40,719 nucleotides of DNA from Mycobacterium attenuatum (GCF_900566085.1 NZ_UPHT01000178.1:1-40719), one strand, 5' to 3'. Counted from the stretch's first letter, positions 1 to 9,022 are shown. Translations and numbers: made by a program. The notes: generated from the letters alone by a model not told the origin.

Positions 1-74
1 CGCGTGCGGTCGTACCGACGGGGGAACCGGCGCCTCCCGAACCGCCGGTTCCCCCGTCGGTACGACCGCACGCG
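1..74. repeat. Perfect 32-bp inverted repeat at window edge
   Basis: Bases 1-32 are the exact reverse complement of bases 43-74, separated by a 10-base loop (33-42). The repeat lies inside the espI frame and both arms stay open. A perfect stem of this length at the first base of a sequence is typical of a contig-end foldback; a true palindrome that stopped the assembler is the alternative. Confidence 0.9.
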
Positions 75-1823
75 TCCGCCGAAGCACCGGGCACACCGGT
101 GTCCTCACCACCGGCCGCTAAGCCGGCCTCGGCCGCACCGCCTGCGGCCGCTTCTCCGCCCAAGCCACCAGTCGCGCCCGTGCCGACGGGCGGGCCACCC
201 CCACCGCCGACACCACCACGATCCGAACCTCCGCGCGGTCCAATCCCACCGCCCTCGGCCACGCCTTGGCCGACGCGGTCCCCCTTTGCGGCAGCGCAAC
301 CGTCGGGGCCCTCCACCGAACCGTTTGCGGTTCCCCCGAAGCCACCGCAACCCGCTACCGCGCCGACCCGGCCGCAGGCAACCGAAACATCTACTCGCAA
401 AGTGCCAATCGGCGAGCGACAGCAACCCACGCCGCCCCCCCTGCCACCGCAGTCCGACGCCCCTAGGCATTCACGACACGCCCGCCGCGGCCACCGCTAC
501 CGGCTCGACCCGGACGACGACGAGATGTCGTCGGCAACTGGTGCTGCAATTTCGCAGCATCCTTCGACGGAAGAGACGGCACCGGAGTCCGGAATCGGAC
601 CGGGATCCCCATTCACGTGGTTACCGCAAAGCCACTCGAACGTTGATCGTGCGCCGGAAGCCGCACCTGTCCCGACAGCAGCCCCTGCAACCGAAGCCCT
701 CCCTGAATCCACCGGCCCCCGTCGCGCCCGACGCCGCGCCGATCGGGCCGCTGATCGTGACCACCTGGAGGCCACACTGCCTACATCGGGGCTAGTGCCC
801 ACCCGGGCTCAACCCCCGGGCCCGGTGCGCGCTCGACCCCCGTACCCGACCGCTCCGGATCAACGCCCGCACGCGCCGGCTACGCCTCGGCCCTCGCACG
901 AGCTGGCGGCCGTCGATGGTGGTCGCAGTGGGAAGCCCGCGAAACCCGTGCCTACACGGGGTTGGCGGCGTTGGGTGCACGCGGTCACTCGAATCAACGT
1001 CGGACTGTCGCCCGACGAGAAATACGAACTGGAACTGCGTAACCGGGTCAGCAGGAGACCCCGCGGCTCATATCAGATCGCGGTGCTGGGCCTGAAGGGC
1101 GGCGCCGGCAAGACCACTACGACAGTCACGCTGGGTACAACGCTGGCGCAGGTGCGGGGGGACCGGATCCTGGTGCTCGATGCGGATCCGGGCTGCGGCA
1201 ACCTCGCCGAGCGCGCGGGCCGTTCGTCGCCGTCATCGATCGCGGATCTGGTGACCGACCCGGAGTTGTCGCACTACAACGACATCCGCGCGCACACCAG
1301 CGTGAACGCTGCCAACCTTGAAATACTGCCGGCTCAGGAATACACCACCGGCCGCCGCGGGCTCAGCGGCGAGGACATGCGGGCCGCGGTGGACAAAGTA
1401 TCGAAGTTCTACAACCTGGTCGTCGCCGACTGCGGAGCCGGGCTCTTCGATCCGGTGACCCGCAGCGTCCTGGAAACTTCCTCGGCCATCGTGGTCGTGA
1501 CCAACGTCTCGATCGACAGCGCCCGCCAGGCTGCGATTGCCCTGGAATGGTTGCGCCACAACGGGTATCAGGACCTGCTGGACCGCGCCTGCGTGGTGGT
1601 CGACCACGTCAGTGTCGGGGAGACCAACGTTGCGGAAAAGCATGTGGTCCGGCAGTTCGAACAGCAGCTCCAACCCGGCCGGGTGGTGGTCCTGCCCTGG
1701 GACAAACACATCGCCACCGGCGGCGAAATTCACCTCGATCAGCTCGGTCCGGGCTATCAGCGGCGAATCCTCGAGCTAGCAGCAGCTCTATCCGACGATT
1801 TTGAAAGGGCTGGACGCCGATGA
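3..1823 (+). CDS. espI: EspI, ESX-1 ParA/MinD-like ATPase, 5' end missing
   Basis: The reading frame is open from the left edge, so the N-terminus lies outside the window; about 606 residues are visible. The first ~300 are a Pro/Ala-rich low-complexity region with a basic RRARRGHRYR-type stretch. The last ~260 form a SIMIBI ATPase: a deviant Walker A GLKGGAGKTTTT near position 1090-1130, then the switch segment VLDADPGCGNLAER. The C-terminus LAAALSDDFERAGRR matches my memory of M. tuberculosis EspI (Rv3876, 666 aa). EspI is a cytosolic ESX-1 accessory ATPase linked to down-regulation of secretion when ATP is low. The stop codon overlaps the eccD1 start as ATGA (1820-1823), so the two are translationally coupled. 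The first 74 bases form a perfect inverted repeat, so the first ~14 codons may be an assembly artefact. Confidence 0.93.
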   Translation, partial: RAVVPTGEPAPPEPPVPPSVRPHASAEAPGTPVSSPPAAKPASAAPPAAASPPKPPVAPVPTGGPPPPPTPPRSEPPRGPIPPPSATPWPTRSPFAAAQPSGPSTEPFAVPPKPPQPATAPTRPQATETSTRKVPIGERQQPTPPPLPPQSDAPRHSRHARRGHRYRLDPDDDEMSSATGAAISQHPSTEETAPESGIGPGSPFTWLPQSHSNVDRAPEAAPVPTAAPATEALPESTGPRRARRRADRAADRDHLEATLPTSGLVPTRAQPPGPVRARPPYPTAPDQRPHAPATPRPSHELAAVDGGRSGKPAKPVPTRGWRRWVHAVTRINVGLSPDEKYELELRNRVSRRPRGSYQIAVLGLKGGAGKTTTTVTLGTTLAQVRGDRILVLDADPGCGNLAERAGRSSPSSIADLVTDPELSHYNDIRAHTSVNAANLEILPAQEYTTGRRGLSGEDMRAAVDKVSKFYNLVVADCGAGLFDPVTRSVLETSSAIVVVTNVSIDSARQAAIALEWLRHNGYQDLLDRACVVVDHVSVGETNVAEKHVVRQFEQQLQPGRVVVLPWDKHIATGGEIHLDQLGPGYQRRILELAAALSDDFERAGRR

Positions 1824-3355
1824 GCGCACCTGCCGTTGCCGCCCCCGCGGCCGGCGCGGGGACCACTCCGCCCAAACCCGCGACCACCCGGGTGACCATC
1901 CTGACCGGCAAACGGATGACCGACTTGGTGCTGCCCGCGGCGGCGCCCATAGAAACCTATATCGACGACACCGTCGCGGTGCTGGCCGATCTGTTGGAGG
2001 ACACCCCAGCCGACGTCTTAGCCGGCTTCGACTTTTCTGAGCAGGGCGTGTGGGCCTTTGCCCGGCCCGGGTTCCCGCCGCTGCGACTGGACCAATCGCT
2101 TGACGAAGCCGGAGTGGTCGACGGCTCATTGCTCACCCTGGTAACCGTGAGCCGTACCGAGCGGTATCGCCCTCTTGTCGAAGACGTCATCGACGCAATC
2201 GCGGTGCTTGACGAGTCGCCGGAGTTCGACCGCTCGGCGCTGAATCGTTTCGTTTGCATCGCCATACCGGTGCTGACCCTGCCGGTGACCGCCGTCGCCG
2301 TACGGGCGTGGTGGGCAACCGGACGCAGCTGGTTCTGGCCGCTGGCGATAGCCATCATCGGTGTTGCGGTACTGGTGGGCGGCTACGTCGCAAAACGCTT
2401 CTACCAGAATTCGGACCTCTGCGAGAGCCTGCTTCTTACGGCCTACCCACCGCTCATCGCCGCGGCGGCGATTGCGGTTCCGCTGCCACGCGGCGCGCAC
2501 TCGTTGGGGGCGCCGCACCTCGCGGCTGCCGCCACGGCCGTGCTCTTCCTGACACTGATGACCCGCGGCGGTCCCCGACGGCGCCATGAATTGGCGTCGT
2601 TCGTCGTGATCACCTCGATCGCGACCATAGCCGCCGCCCTCGCATTCGGCTACGGCTACGGGCACTGGGTGCCCGCGGGCGCCATCGCATTCGGGCTGTT
2701 CATCGTCACGAACGCGGCCAAACTGACCGTCGCCGTCGCGCGGATCGCCCTACCGCCAATCCCCGTTCCGGGCGAGACCGTGGACAACGAGGAGCTGCTC
2801 GATCCCGTCACCGCGCAGGACGCCACCAACGAAGAAACGCCGACCTGGCAAGCCATCATCGCCTCGGCGCCGGCGTCTGCGGCACGTCTTACCGAGCGCA
2901 GCAAACTGGCCAAGCAGCTACTCATCGGTTACGTCACGGCGGGGACCCTGGTCCTTGCCGCCGGCTCGATCGCGGTGGTGGTGCACGGGCACTTCTTCGT
3001 GCACAGCCTCGTGGTGGCGGGTCTGATCACGGTGATCTGTGGTTTCCGGTCGAGGCTGTACGCGGACCGGTGGTGCGCGTGGGCAATGCTGGCGGCAGCC
3101 GTCGCCATCCCGACGGGCCTGGCGGTCAGGCTCAGCCTGTGGTACTCGCACTACGCCTGGCTGATGCTGAGCATTTACCTCGCCACCGCCGTGGTGACTT
3201 TGATCGTGGTGGGAGCGACCGCTCAGGTTCGTCGCGTCTCGCCGGTGATGAAGCGGATTCTGGAATTGATCGACGGCGCGATGGTCGCATCAATCGTTCC
3301 ACTGCTGCTGTGGATCACCAGTGTCTACGACATGGTCCGGAATATCCGCTTCTGA
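1820..3355 (+). CDS. eccD1: EccD1, ESX-1 membrane channel component
   Basis: The protein has 511 residues, the usual EccD length. Residues ~20-110 form the cytosolic ubiquitin-like domain (VTILTGKRMTDLVLPAA onward) that in EccD proteins helps assemble the inner-membrane complex. From ~residue 140 a long series of hydrophobic segments follows (about eleven expected for the family), broken by a cytosolic acidic loop near residues 310-345. EccD dimers form a lipid-filled vestibule in the ESX membrane complex with EccB, EccC and EccE. The ATG overlaps the espI stop by four bases. The product closely resembles Rv3877 in length and context. Confidence 0.95.
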   Translation: MSAPAVAAPAAGAGTTPPKPATTRVTILTGKRMTDLVLPAAAPIETYIDDTVAVLADLLEDTPADVLAGFDFSEQGVWAFARPGFPPLRLDQSLDEAGVVDGSLLTLVTVSRTERYRPLVEDVIDAIAVLDESPEFDRSALNRFVCIAIPVLTLPVTAVAVRAWWATGRSWFWPLAIAIIGVAVLVGGYVAKRFYQNSDLCESLLLTAYPPLIAAAAIAVPLPRGAHSLGAPHLAAAATAVLFLTLMTRGGPRRRHELASFVVITSIATIAAALAFGYGYGHWVPAGAIAFGLFIVTNAAKLTVAVARIALPPIPVPGETVDNEELLDPVTAQDATNEETPTWQAIIASAPASAARLTERSKLAKQLLIGYVTAGTLVLAAGSIAVVVHGHFFVHSLVVAGLITVICGFRSRLYADRWCAWAMLAAAVAIPTGLAVRLSLWYSHYAWLMLSIYLATAVVTLIVVGATAQVRRVSPVMKRILELIDGAMVASIVPLLLWITSVYDMVRNIRF

Positions 3356-3407
3356 GCTGCGCGTGCGCCATTATGCCGGGCAGCGGTAGAAGCCGAAATT
3401 GGCGCAA

Positions 3408-3434
3408 TTGGAGTTCTGTGATGTCGGGTAAAAT
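3408..3434 (+). promoter_or_regulatory. Candidate promoter of espJ
   Basis: TTGGAG (3408-3413) and TAAAAT (3429-3434) are separated by 15 bases and lie ~35 bases before the espJ ATG in the AT-richer gap after eccD1. TAAAAT fits the mycobacterial TANNNT -10 consensus; the spacer is short, so the -35 box is weaker evidence than the -10. Confidence 0.3.
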
Positions 3435-3469
3435 TTGCTCGATGGGTAACCTACAGAAGGGTTTTTGTG

Positions 3470-4321
3470 ATGGCTGAACCATTGGCCGTCGATCCCGCCC
3501 GCCTGATTGTCGCCGGAAGTAAACTCGTCGACCTCGTTTTTCCGACGCTTCCGGCACCAATCGCGGCGACCGGATCCGATCCGGTTTCGGGTGCAATCAA
3601 CGCGACAATGCCGGGCATCGAATCATTGGTTTCCGACGGGTTGCCCGGCGTCAATGCCGCACTCAAGCGGACGGCAACCAGCATGTCCACCGCCGCTGAC
3701 ATCTATGCCAAGGCTGATCAGTCGCTCGGCAACGCTTTGACGCAGTACCAGTTCAGCTCCGACGGTCAGACGCCCGGAAGCGGCGGTGCCGCGGGTGCAG
3801 CGGCCAGCCGCACCGGGCAGACCGCGCAATCGCTTGCAACCGGCGGTGTGGCCGGTGCCGCGGCGAGCCTGGCCGGGCAATCCGCCCAATCGCTTGCGGC
3901 TCCCGCCGCCAACCTGATGGGTGCGCCCGCAGACGCGGTGTCACAGGTCAGTCAGGCGGTAAGCGCTAAGGCCGACGAGCTGGCGCCACGCGTCGCAGCA
4001 ACGGTGCCCCAGGTAGTGCAGCTGGCCCCACAAGCCGGTCAGATGGCGCAGCAGGCATCGCCGATTGCCCAGACCATCAGCCAGTCGGCGCAACAAGCGG
4101 GCTCGCAGGGCGCCGGTGCAACGCCCGCTCAGCTCGCCTCCGACACGAAGCCTGAGCAGCAGGGTCAGCTCGTTGATGACACCAAGAAGGACGGGGACAA
4201 CGAGGATCAAACGGCGGGCGACGACGGTGCCGCCGCCGGCGCGGCCACATTGGTCAGCGCTCCCGTCCACGCCGCAACCGGCGGCAGCGCGTCGTCGGGC
4301 TCGGTCGCAGCGCCGGTCTAA
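3470..4321 (+). CDS. espJ: EspJ, ESX-1 associated secreted protein
   Basis: The protein has 283 residues (280 recalled for Rv3878). The ATG at 3470 is chosen because AGAAGGG lies eight bases upstream; a GTG just before it is also in frame. Residues 1-~95 (MAEPLAVDPARL, then DGLPGVNAALKRTATSM and YAKADQSLG) form the helical PE/WXG-like part shared with EspJ. The rest is Ala/Gln-rich, then acidic. Residues ~106-145 are two tandem 20-residue units (GAAGAAASRTGQTAQSLATG and GVAGAAASLAGQSAQSLAAP). EspJ is an ESX-1 substrate or accessory protein whose exact role is unsettled. It is the last plus-strand gene here and converges with espK. Confidence 0.92.
   Translation: MAEPLAVDPARLIVAGSKLVDLVFPTLPAPIAATGSDPVSGAINATMPGIESLVSDGLPGVNAALKRTATSMSTAADIYAKADQSLGNALTQYQFSSDGQTPGSGGAAGAAASRTGQTAQSLATGGVAGAAASLAGQSAQSLAAPAANLMGAPADAVSQVSQAVSAKADELAPRVAATVPQVVQLAPQAGQMAQQASPIAQTISQSAQQAGSQGAGATPAQLASDTKPEQQGQLVDDTKKDGDNEDQTAGDDGAAAGAATLVSAPVHAATGGSASSGSVAAPV
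3785..3904 (+). repeat. Tandem 60-bp repeat inside espJ
   Basis: Two in-frame 60-bp copies (3785-3844 and 3845-3904) encode near-identical Ala/Gln-rich 20-mers. The DNA copies differ at several positions, so the duplication is not recent. Confidence 0.8.
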
Positions 4322-4336
4322 AGCTAAGCCTCAGCC

Positions 4337-4352
4337 GCGCGCTGCGGCGCGC
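4337..4352. terminator. GC hairpin after espJ, possible terminator
   Basis: GCGCGC (4337-4342), a four-base loop and GCGCGC (4347-4352) lie 15 bases after the espJ stop, in the gap between the convergent espJ and espK. There is no T-tract, and mycobacterial terminators often lack one. The rest of the gap to 4503 is rich in CGTCG-type sequence; I see no gene in it. Confidence 0.3.
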
Positions 4353-4503
4353 ATGTCCTACGACTGGTTGGTCCAGTCATTGCGACGTCCCGGCGAACGT
4401 TGTCGTCGCTCGCGTCGACCTCGCCGTCGCTTGTCCTGGCTCGAGCAGCCGCGAGCTACTGAAGCACCCGACCCGGGAGCCGTTGCGGCAAGGATCAACA
4501 GCG

Positions 4504-6882
4504 TCAGGATGCCGCGGTCAGGGCATTGTCGAGCAAACCGGTGACGTATCGCCAGTACAGCCAGTCCTCGACCGCGGGACGCTGAGCCTCCGCGTCGACC
4601 GCCGCGTATGCCTGGTGCAGCGCGATCTCCTGGCAATGCCCGGCGTAGGCGCGAAACGCCCGCAGGTGGGCCACCTCTCGACCGGTCGCGGTACTGGTCA
4701 TCGGCTTCATCAGTTCGAACCACCGCATATGCCGCTCATCGTCCGGCGGGTTGGCATCGGCCGGCGCCGGTGGCAACAGCTCAAGCAGCTTCAGGTCTTG
4801 AGTTTCTGCCAGCTGGGCCGCCGCCGACGGATCAACCACCTCCAGGCGGGGACGTCCGGTCATCTTGCCGCTATCCGGGATGTCGTCCGCTTCCAGGATG
4901 ATCTTGGCCGCACCGGGATCGGAGTTGGCCAGTTGCTCCGCGGTTCCGATCACCGCCCGCAGCTTCAGGTCGTGAAACGCGGCCCATCCTTGCACGGCCA
5001 TTATCGGGTAGGTAGCTGACCTGGCCACTTCGTCAGCCGGCATCGCGTGGTCAGCACTGGCCATGAAGACGTTCGCGGGCAAGTGCACGTGATCAGGTAT
5101 GTAGGCCAGTCCATAGCTGTTGGCCACCACAATTTCGCCGTCGGTGGTCACCGCGGTGACCCAGAAGAATCCGTAATCTCCCTCGTCGCGGACGTCGGGT
5201 GCATTGAGGGCGGCCGCGATGCGGCGAGCCAGCCGCAGCGGGTCGGGCTTGCCGCGGCGGGCACCGGACGCCGCGGCAATGGCATCGCGTGCCGCCCGCG
5301 CCGCCGAAACCGGCACCGACGGCAATGCCGTGATGTCGTCTTCCGACCCCCGCTTTTCCTTCTCGGGCGGCTCCGGCGGCGGCGCAGGCCGGGCCGGAGG
5401 CGCGATGCGCGCCGACGCGGCACGGGGAGTCACTGCTGCCGGCGCCCTACCGGCTGGTCCTAGCGGCGCCCGTCCAGTGGCAGCACGCGAGCCCGCGGTG
5501 GATGCCGCGCTTTGCCCGGCGCTGGGGCCGGCCCCGGCTGACGCCGCGGGGGCAACTGCCCCGCTGGACATTCCGCGAGCGGCCGCCGGCATTCCGCCCG
5601 CAGCTGCGGGCGACATCGGTTGTGACGAGGACCCATCGTCGCCGTGCGACGGTCCCGACGGAGCCGCCGGTTGCGCAGACGGCACTGACGGTGCGTCCGT
5701 CGCCGCTGCCGGCTTCACGTGAGTGGGCTCGGTTGATGGGGAATGCGGCGTCGATGGGGTCCCGGGATCGGTCGGCATCGACGGCTGGTTCGGCGATGGA
5801 GACGGGCCGACGGGAGCCGGTTGTGGGCTCGGGGACGGCGCTGGCGCCGGCGCCGGCGCCGGCGCCGGCGTCGGCGTCGGTGAGACTGGAGTCGACGGGG
5901 TCGGGGACGGCGCCGGTGCCGGGGTGGGAGTGACCGGTGTGACCGGGGCGGCCGGCTGGTCGGGCTTCGGCTTGGCCGGGTTGACCGGAGTGACCGGCTT
6001 GGCCGGCTGGTCGGGCTTCGGCTTGACCGGGTTGACCGGAGTGACCGGCTTGGCCGGCTTGCCCGGAGTCACCGGCGGGATGGGCGTCACCGGTTTGCCG
6101 GGCGTGACCGGCGTGACCGGTCTGGGGGTCACCGGAGTAACCGGTACGCCCGGGGTAACCGGTTTGCCCGGCGTGACCGGTGGAGCCGGCCTGGGGTTGA
6201 CGGGGGTCACCGGGGTGCCGGGGGTAACCGGCTTGTGCGGGTTGACCGGCGTCGGTTCGAAGGGCTTCGGAGCCGGCGGCGCGGGAGAAGGCTGACCCGG
6301 AGTCGGTACGACCAAGGACGGCACCTCGGGGGTGGGCGGCGTCACCTGGTGCAGCAGATCCTGAAGTGCGTTGTGCGGCGGTTTCCAGTTCTTGGACGCC
6401 AACACCTGCTCGGCGGCTTCCGACACCAGGCTGGCGTTGGCGCTGTGGGTGGCACGCACCAGTGACTCGATCGCGGCTTTACGCGCCTCGGCGTCCATTT
6501 CGCGGTCGTTCTCCAAGGCGACTATTTCGCGTTGCGCACCGTCCACGTTGTTGCCGATATCCGCCTTTGCCTGGGCAATCAACCCGGCGATATGGCGGTG
6601 CCAGGTGATCACCGTCACGAGGTAATCCTGCAGCGTGCTCATTTGGTTGAGGTTTGCTCCCAGCGCGCCGTTGGCGGCATTGGCCGCGCCACCGGTCCAC
6701 ACCCCGCCGTCGAAGACCTCGACCTGCTGGTGGCGGCAGGCGTCCATCACGTCGGTGAACTGATGTAAGACCCGGTTGTATTGCTGCGCCCTGTCGTAGA
6801 AGGTGTCCTCATCGGCTTCCGGCCACCCGCTGGGCTCGAGCATCTGCCCGGCATACTGTCCTGTCGGCCTCGGAATGCCCAT
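4504..6882 (-). CDS. espK: EspK, ESX-1 secretion-associated protein
   Basis: The protein has 792 residues (729 recalled for Rv3879c). Residues 1-~175 are helical and carry a WTG turn (GGVWTGGAANAAN) like WXG100/PPE proteins. Residues ~180-400 are a Pro/Thr/Lys low-complexity linker full of PVTP units. Residues ~400-540 are Ala/Pro-rich. A folded C-terminal domain of ~240 residues includes DEGDYGFFWVTAVTTDGEIV. EspK is reported to act as a chaperone-like partner delivering EspB to the ESX-1 machinery, and it lies two genes downstream of espB here. The ATG is preceded by GGGAGGAGAG. The extra length relative to M. tuberculosis is probably in the repetitive linker. Confidence 0.93.
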   Translation of the reverse strand: MGIPRPTGQYAGQMLEPSGWPEADEDTFYDRAQQYNRVLHQFTDVMDACRHQQVEVFDGGVWTGGAANAANGALGANLNQMSTLQDYLVTVITWHRHIAGLIAQAKADIGNNVDGAQREIVALENDREMDAEARKAAIESLVRATHSANASLVSEAAEQVLASKNWKPPHNALQDLLHQVTPPTPEVPSLVVPTPGQPSPAPPAPKPFEPTPVNPHKPVTPGTPVTPVNPRPAPPVTPGKPVTPGVPVTPVTPRPVTPVTPGKPVTPIPPVTPGKPAKPVTPVNPVKPKPDQPAKPVTPVNPAKPKPDQPAAPVTPVTPTPAPAPSPTPSTPVSPTPTPAPAPAPAPAPSPSPQPAPVGPSPSPNQPSMPTDPGTPSTPHSPSTEPTHVKPAAATDAPSVPSAQPAAPSGPSHGDDGSSSQPMSPAAAGGMPAAARGMSSGAVAPAASAGAGPSAGQSAASTAGSRAATGRAPLGPAGRAPAAVTPRAASARIAPPARPAPPPEPPEKEKRGSEDDITALPSVPVSAARAARDAIAAASGARRGKPDPLRLARRIAAALNAPDVRDEGDYGFFWVTAVTTDGEIVVANSYGLAYIPDHVHLPANVFMASADHAMPADEVARSATYPIMAVQGWAAFHDLKLRAVIGTAEQLANSDPGAAKIILEADDIPDSGKMTGRPRLEVVDPSAAAQLAETQDLKLLELLPPAPADANPPDDERHMRWFELMKPMTSTATGREVAHLRAFRAYAGHCQEIALHQAYAAVDAEAQRPAVEDWLYWRYVTGLLDNALTAAS
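5843..6250 (-). repeat. Repeat array in the espK linker
   Basis: 5843-5868 is a GGCGCC hexanucleotide run encoding (Ala-Pro)n. 5950-6000 and 6001-6051 are two near-perfect 51-bp copies encoding the 17-mer AKPVTPVNP(V/A)KPKPDQP. 6052-6250 holds shorter units with ACCGG at each PVTP. All units are multiples of three bases, so slippage would change length without breaking the frame. Confidence 0.85.
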
Positions 6883-7259
6883 CGCCTACTCTCCTCCCAA
6901 CAGCCGCCAGGCCGCAGCGACCAGACCTGCCGGGCAGGTTCTCGCAGTGGATCGTTGGCCCGGCGCGCCTGCTGCACCGCCGCGGCGCGGCGTCGGCCGA
7001 TGAGCGGTACCGGACGTCATGGTTAACAAGCCTAACCGAGGTTAAGACCAGCTAGATGCGGCAATTTGGGGACGGGAACGGCCGCCGACTCGGCCTGCCC
7101 ACCAGGCTTGGGCGAACTAGGCATGGCGCAGCCGCATCGCTCGAACCGCGATCGGACCGTGGCGCTAGACGGCATCGGAATTCGGCTGAACGGCTCCAAC
7201 CGGATGCCGGCGGCAGCGTCATGATCGTCGCTGTCGCCGGCGTTCCGCGATCAGAACTG
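6883..7259 (-). promoter_or_regulatory. espK-espL gap with short inverted repeat
   Basis: No gene is supported in this 377-base gap. Next to espK is its ribosome site. GGTTA(7021-7025)-N7-TAACC(7033-7037), followed by another GGTTAA at 7041, forms a small symmetric element that could be an operator; no protein can be assigned. The gap suggests that espK is transcribed separately from espB-espL. Confidence 0.25.
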
Positions 7260-7607
7260 CTAGATCAGCCCTTTGTTCATCGTGTCGGACAACGCGGACA
7301 GGGCGGCGATCAATTGCTCGCCCGCCGCGTCGTTGTAGGCCGTCGCTGCGGACTGCGCATTCGTCAGCGCCTCGTTGACCCGCGCGCCGACGATCTCGGC
7401 GCCTACTTGCTTGAGCAGACCCTCCTGGATGCGAACACCGGTGAGCCATTGGTGTCCGTTGATCGTCACCTCGACGGTCTCGGTCTCGTCAGTGCCCCGG
7501 AAGGACCCGGTGTTCATCTGATTGAGCGTTCCATCGATAGCTGTTTGAAACCGAGCCGCCAGCGCTAATGTCTGGGCGACATGCGGGTCCATTTCCATGC
7601 TGGTCAC
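7260..7607 (-). CDS. espL: EspL, YbaB/EbfC-like ESX-1 accessory protein
   Basis: The 115 residues equal the recalled length of Rv3880c. The central strand-rich part (TETVEVTINGHQWLTGVRI) and the helical ends match the YbaB/EbfC nucleoid-associated fold seen in many ESX-1 small proteins. EspL is a cytosolic protein needed for stability of other Esp substrates in some mycobacteria. It starts at GTG 7607, whose GTGA overlaps the espB stop, so its translation is coupled to espB. Confidence 0.93.
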   Translation of the reverse strand: MTSMEMDPHVAQTLALAARFQTAIDGTLNQMNTGSFRGTDETETVEVTINGHQWLTGVRIQEGLLKQVGAEIVGARVNEALTNAQSAATAYNDAAGEQLIAALSALSDTMNKGLI

Positions 7608-8989
7608 TTCGACTCCTTGCTGTCTTGACGACGACGGTTACCGATGACGGCCTCGGTCCAAGCCCGGTCCTCGGTGTAGAGCGCCTCGTCGTCTTGCTGG
7701 GCACCCTTGGATTTGGAGCTGCCCTGGCCCTGGCCGTGTGCCCCCATCGGCATACCCATGCCGCCTCCGCCCATCCCGCTGCCTGCGGCGGTCTTGCCCT
7801 GAGCAGCGCCGGCGATGTCACCGGCGGCAGCTGGCCGCACCGAGTCGGTGCCCGCCAGGCCCGCCGGCTCGCCCAGTGGTGCCCCGCCCATGCCGCCGCC
7901 GCCACCGCCGCCCAGCGACATCGGCTTTATGCCCAGGTCTTTCGGCATGTTGGCGGCCGCCTGGTGAGTTGCGGACGCCAGTTCTGCGCTGGCTCCGGCC
8001 GGCATGCCACCACCCGCGCCGGCGCCCGGGCTCATCGGCGCCATCGGCATCCCGGTCATGGGGGTACTGCCGGAACCGTCGCCGGGCGGCATCAAGAAGT
8101 TCGGAATCAGACCCTGCGGCTGGGCAGGCGGCGGCGGGTCGATCTTGATGGCAGCCGGCGGCTTCGGCGGGTTCACCGGTTCCAGATCCGCCTTCGTGTT
8201 GTACTCGCTGAGCACCTGCTCAGACTTCGACTGGTACTCCGCATAAAGCTTAATGGCCTGGTCCTTGTAGGCCGGGTCCTTCGACAACTCCTCGAGCTTG
8301 GTGATGTCGGCCAATGAAGGATGCGACCGGCGGGCCCACACTTGCAGCTGGACGATGTATTGAGCCTGCTTGGCTAGCGCAGCGCTCAATTTAGCCATGT
8401 GGAGTACCCACTCCTTTTGCTGATCCATAGAGGCTTCACAAGCCGTGGCTGCATCACCCTCCCAGTTCTCGAAGACCCGGAAGCGCGCGATGTCGCCTTG
8501 CAGTGCCAAGTTGAAATTGTTCCACGCTTGCCCAAAGTTGACCAACGTCGCGCCTTGGTCCCCGCTTTCGAGTTTGGTTGCCGCAGTCTTGAGATCGGTG
8601 AAATCCGCATCGCCGGCCGCCGCCACTTTCGGGGTCTCCTGCAGCTCCGCGGAGCTGTCCCCGCCTGCGCCGCCGGCGGATTGGGCCTCCACCGTCGCGT
8701 TCCCGTCGGTATCCAGCGCGGTCTGAGACTCCTCGTCGACTTCGCCGTAAGCCCTGGCCGCGTTGCGCAGAGACGTCGCCAGCCGTTGCCGTTCCCTCGT
8801 GCCGGCCTGCAGATAAAGCCGCATGTTGTCGGCGGACACCGCAAGTTGGCGGGCGGCATCGATGGCGGCCGTGAGCCCGCAGGGTGCGTCAGGAACGTCA
8901 TCGGGCGCAACCGCCATCGGAGCTTCCACCTCGGTGGCCCGCTTCAGAATTTCGTCCTGATCCACCGTCACGGTCTGCGGCTGGCTCAT
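7604..8989 (-). CDS. espB: EspB, secreted ESX-1 substrate
   Basis: The 461 residues match Rv3881c (460 recalled). Residues ~10-280 form the PE-PPE-like helical fold: a YGEVDEE segment near residue 81 supplies the YxxxD/E export signal, and ENWEGDAA near residue 176 supplies the WxG. The C-terminal ~170 residues are Gly/Pro/Met-rich and include the stretch around AAANMPKDLG where the mycosin MycP1 processes EspB in M. tuberculosis. Known EspB forms a heptameric ring and binds phospholipids. AAGGAGG lies eleven bases before the ATG. It is first in an espB-espL pair, and its stop overlaps the espL start. Confidence 0.96.
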   Translation of the reverse strand: MSQPQTVTVDQDEILKRATEVEAPMAVAPDDVPDAPCGLTAAIDAARQLAVSADNMRLYLQAGTRERQRLATSLRNAARAYGEVDEESQTALDTDGNATVEAQSAGGAGGDSSAELQETPKVAAAGDADFTDLKTAATKLESGDQGATLVNFGQAWNNFNLALQGDIARFRVFENWEGDAATACEASMDQQKEWVLHMAKLSAALAKQAQYIVQLQVWARRSHPSLADITKLEELSKDPAYKDQAIKLYAEYQSKSEQVLSEYNTKADLEPVNPPKPPAAIKIDPPPPAQPQGLIPNFLMPPGDGSGSTPMTGMPMAPMSPGAGAGGGMPAGASAELASATHQAAANMPKDLGIKPMSLGGGGGGGMGGAPLGEPAGLAGTDSVRPAAAGDIAGAAQGKTAAGSGMGGGGMGMPMGAHGQGQGSSKSKGAQQDDEALYTEDRAWTEAVIGNRRRQDSKESK

Positions 8990-9016
8990 CTCGGATCATC
9001 CTCCTTAGTGCTACAG

Positions 9017-9022
9017 CCATTA
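9017..9022 (-). promoter_or_regulatory. Possible -10 box upstream of espB
   Basis: On the minus strand GATAAT lies 28 bases before the espB ATG in the eccE1-espB gap (8990-9090). I see no convincing -35 box at the right distance. Support is weak. Confidence 0.22.

Noticed and set aside
5920..6250. Regular ACCGG-spaced units that look like an array
   Set aside because: Not CRISPR: the units are coding PVTP repeats of variable length with no unique spacers.
5723..6295. Long plus-strand frame rich in GVTGVTG, collagen- or PGRS-like
   Set aside because: It is the antisense of the Pro-rich espK linker; no ribosome site, and the opposite frame is the conserved gene.
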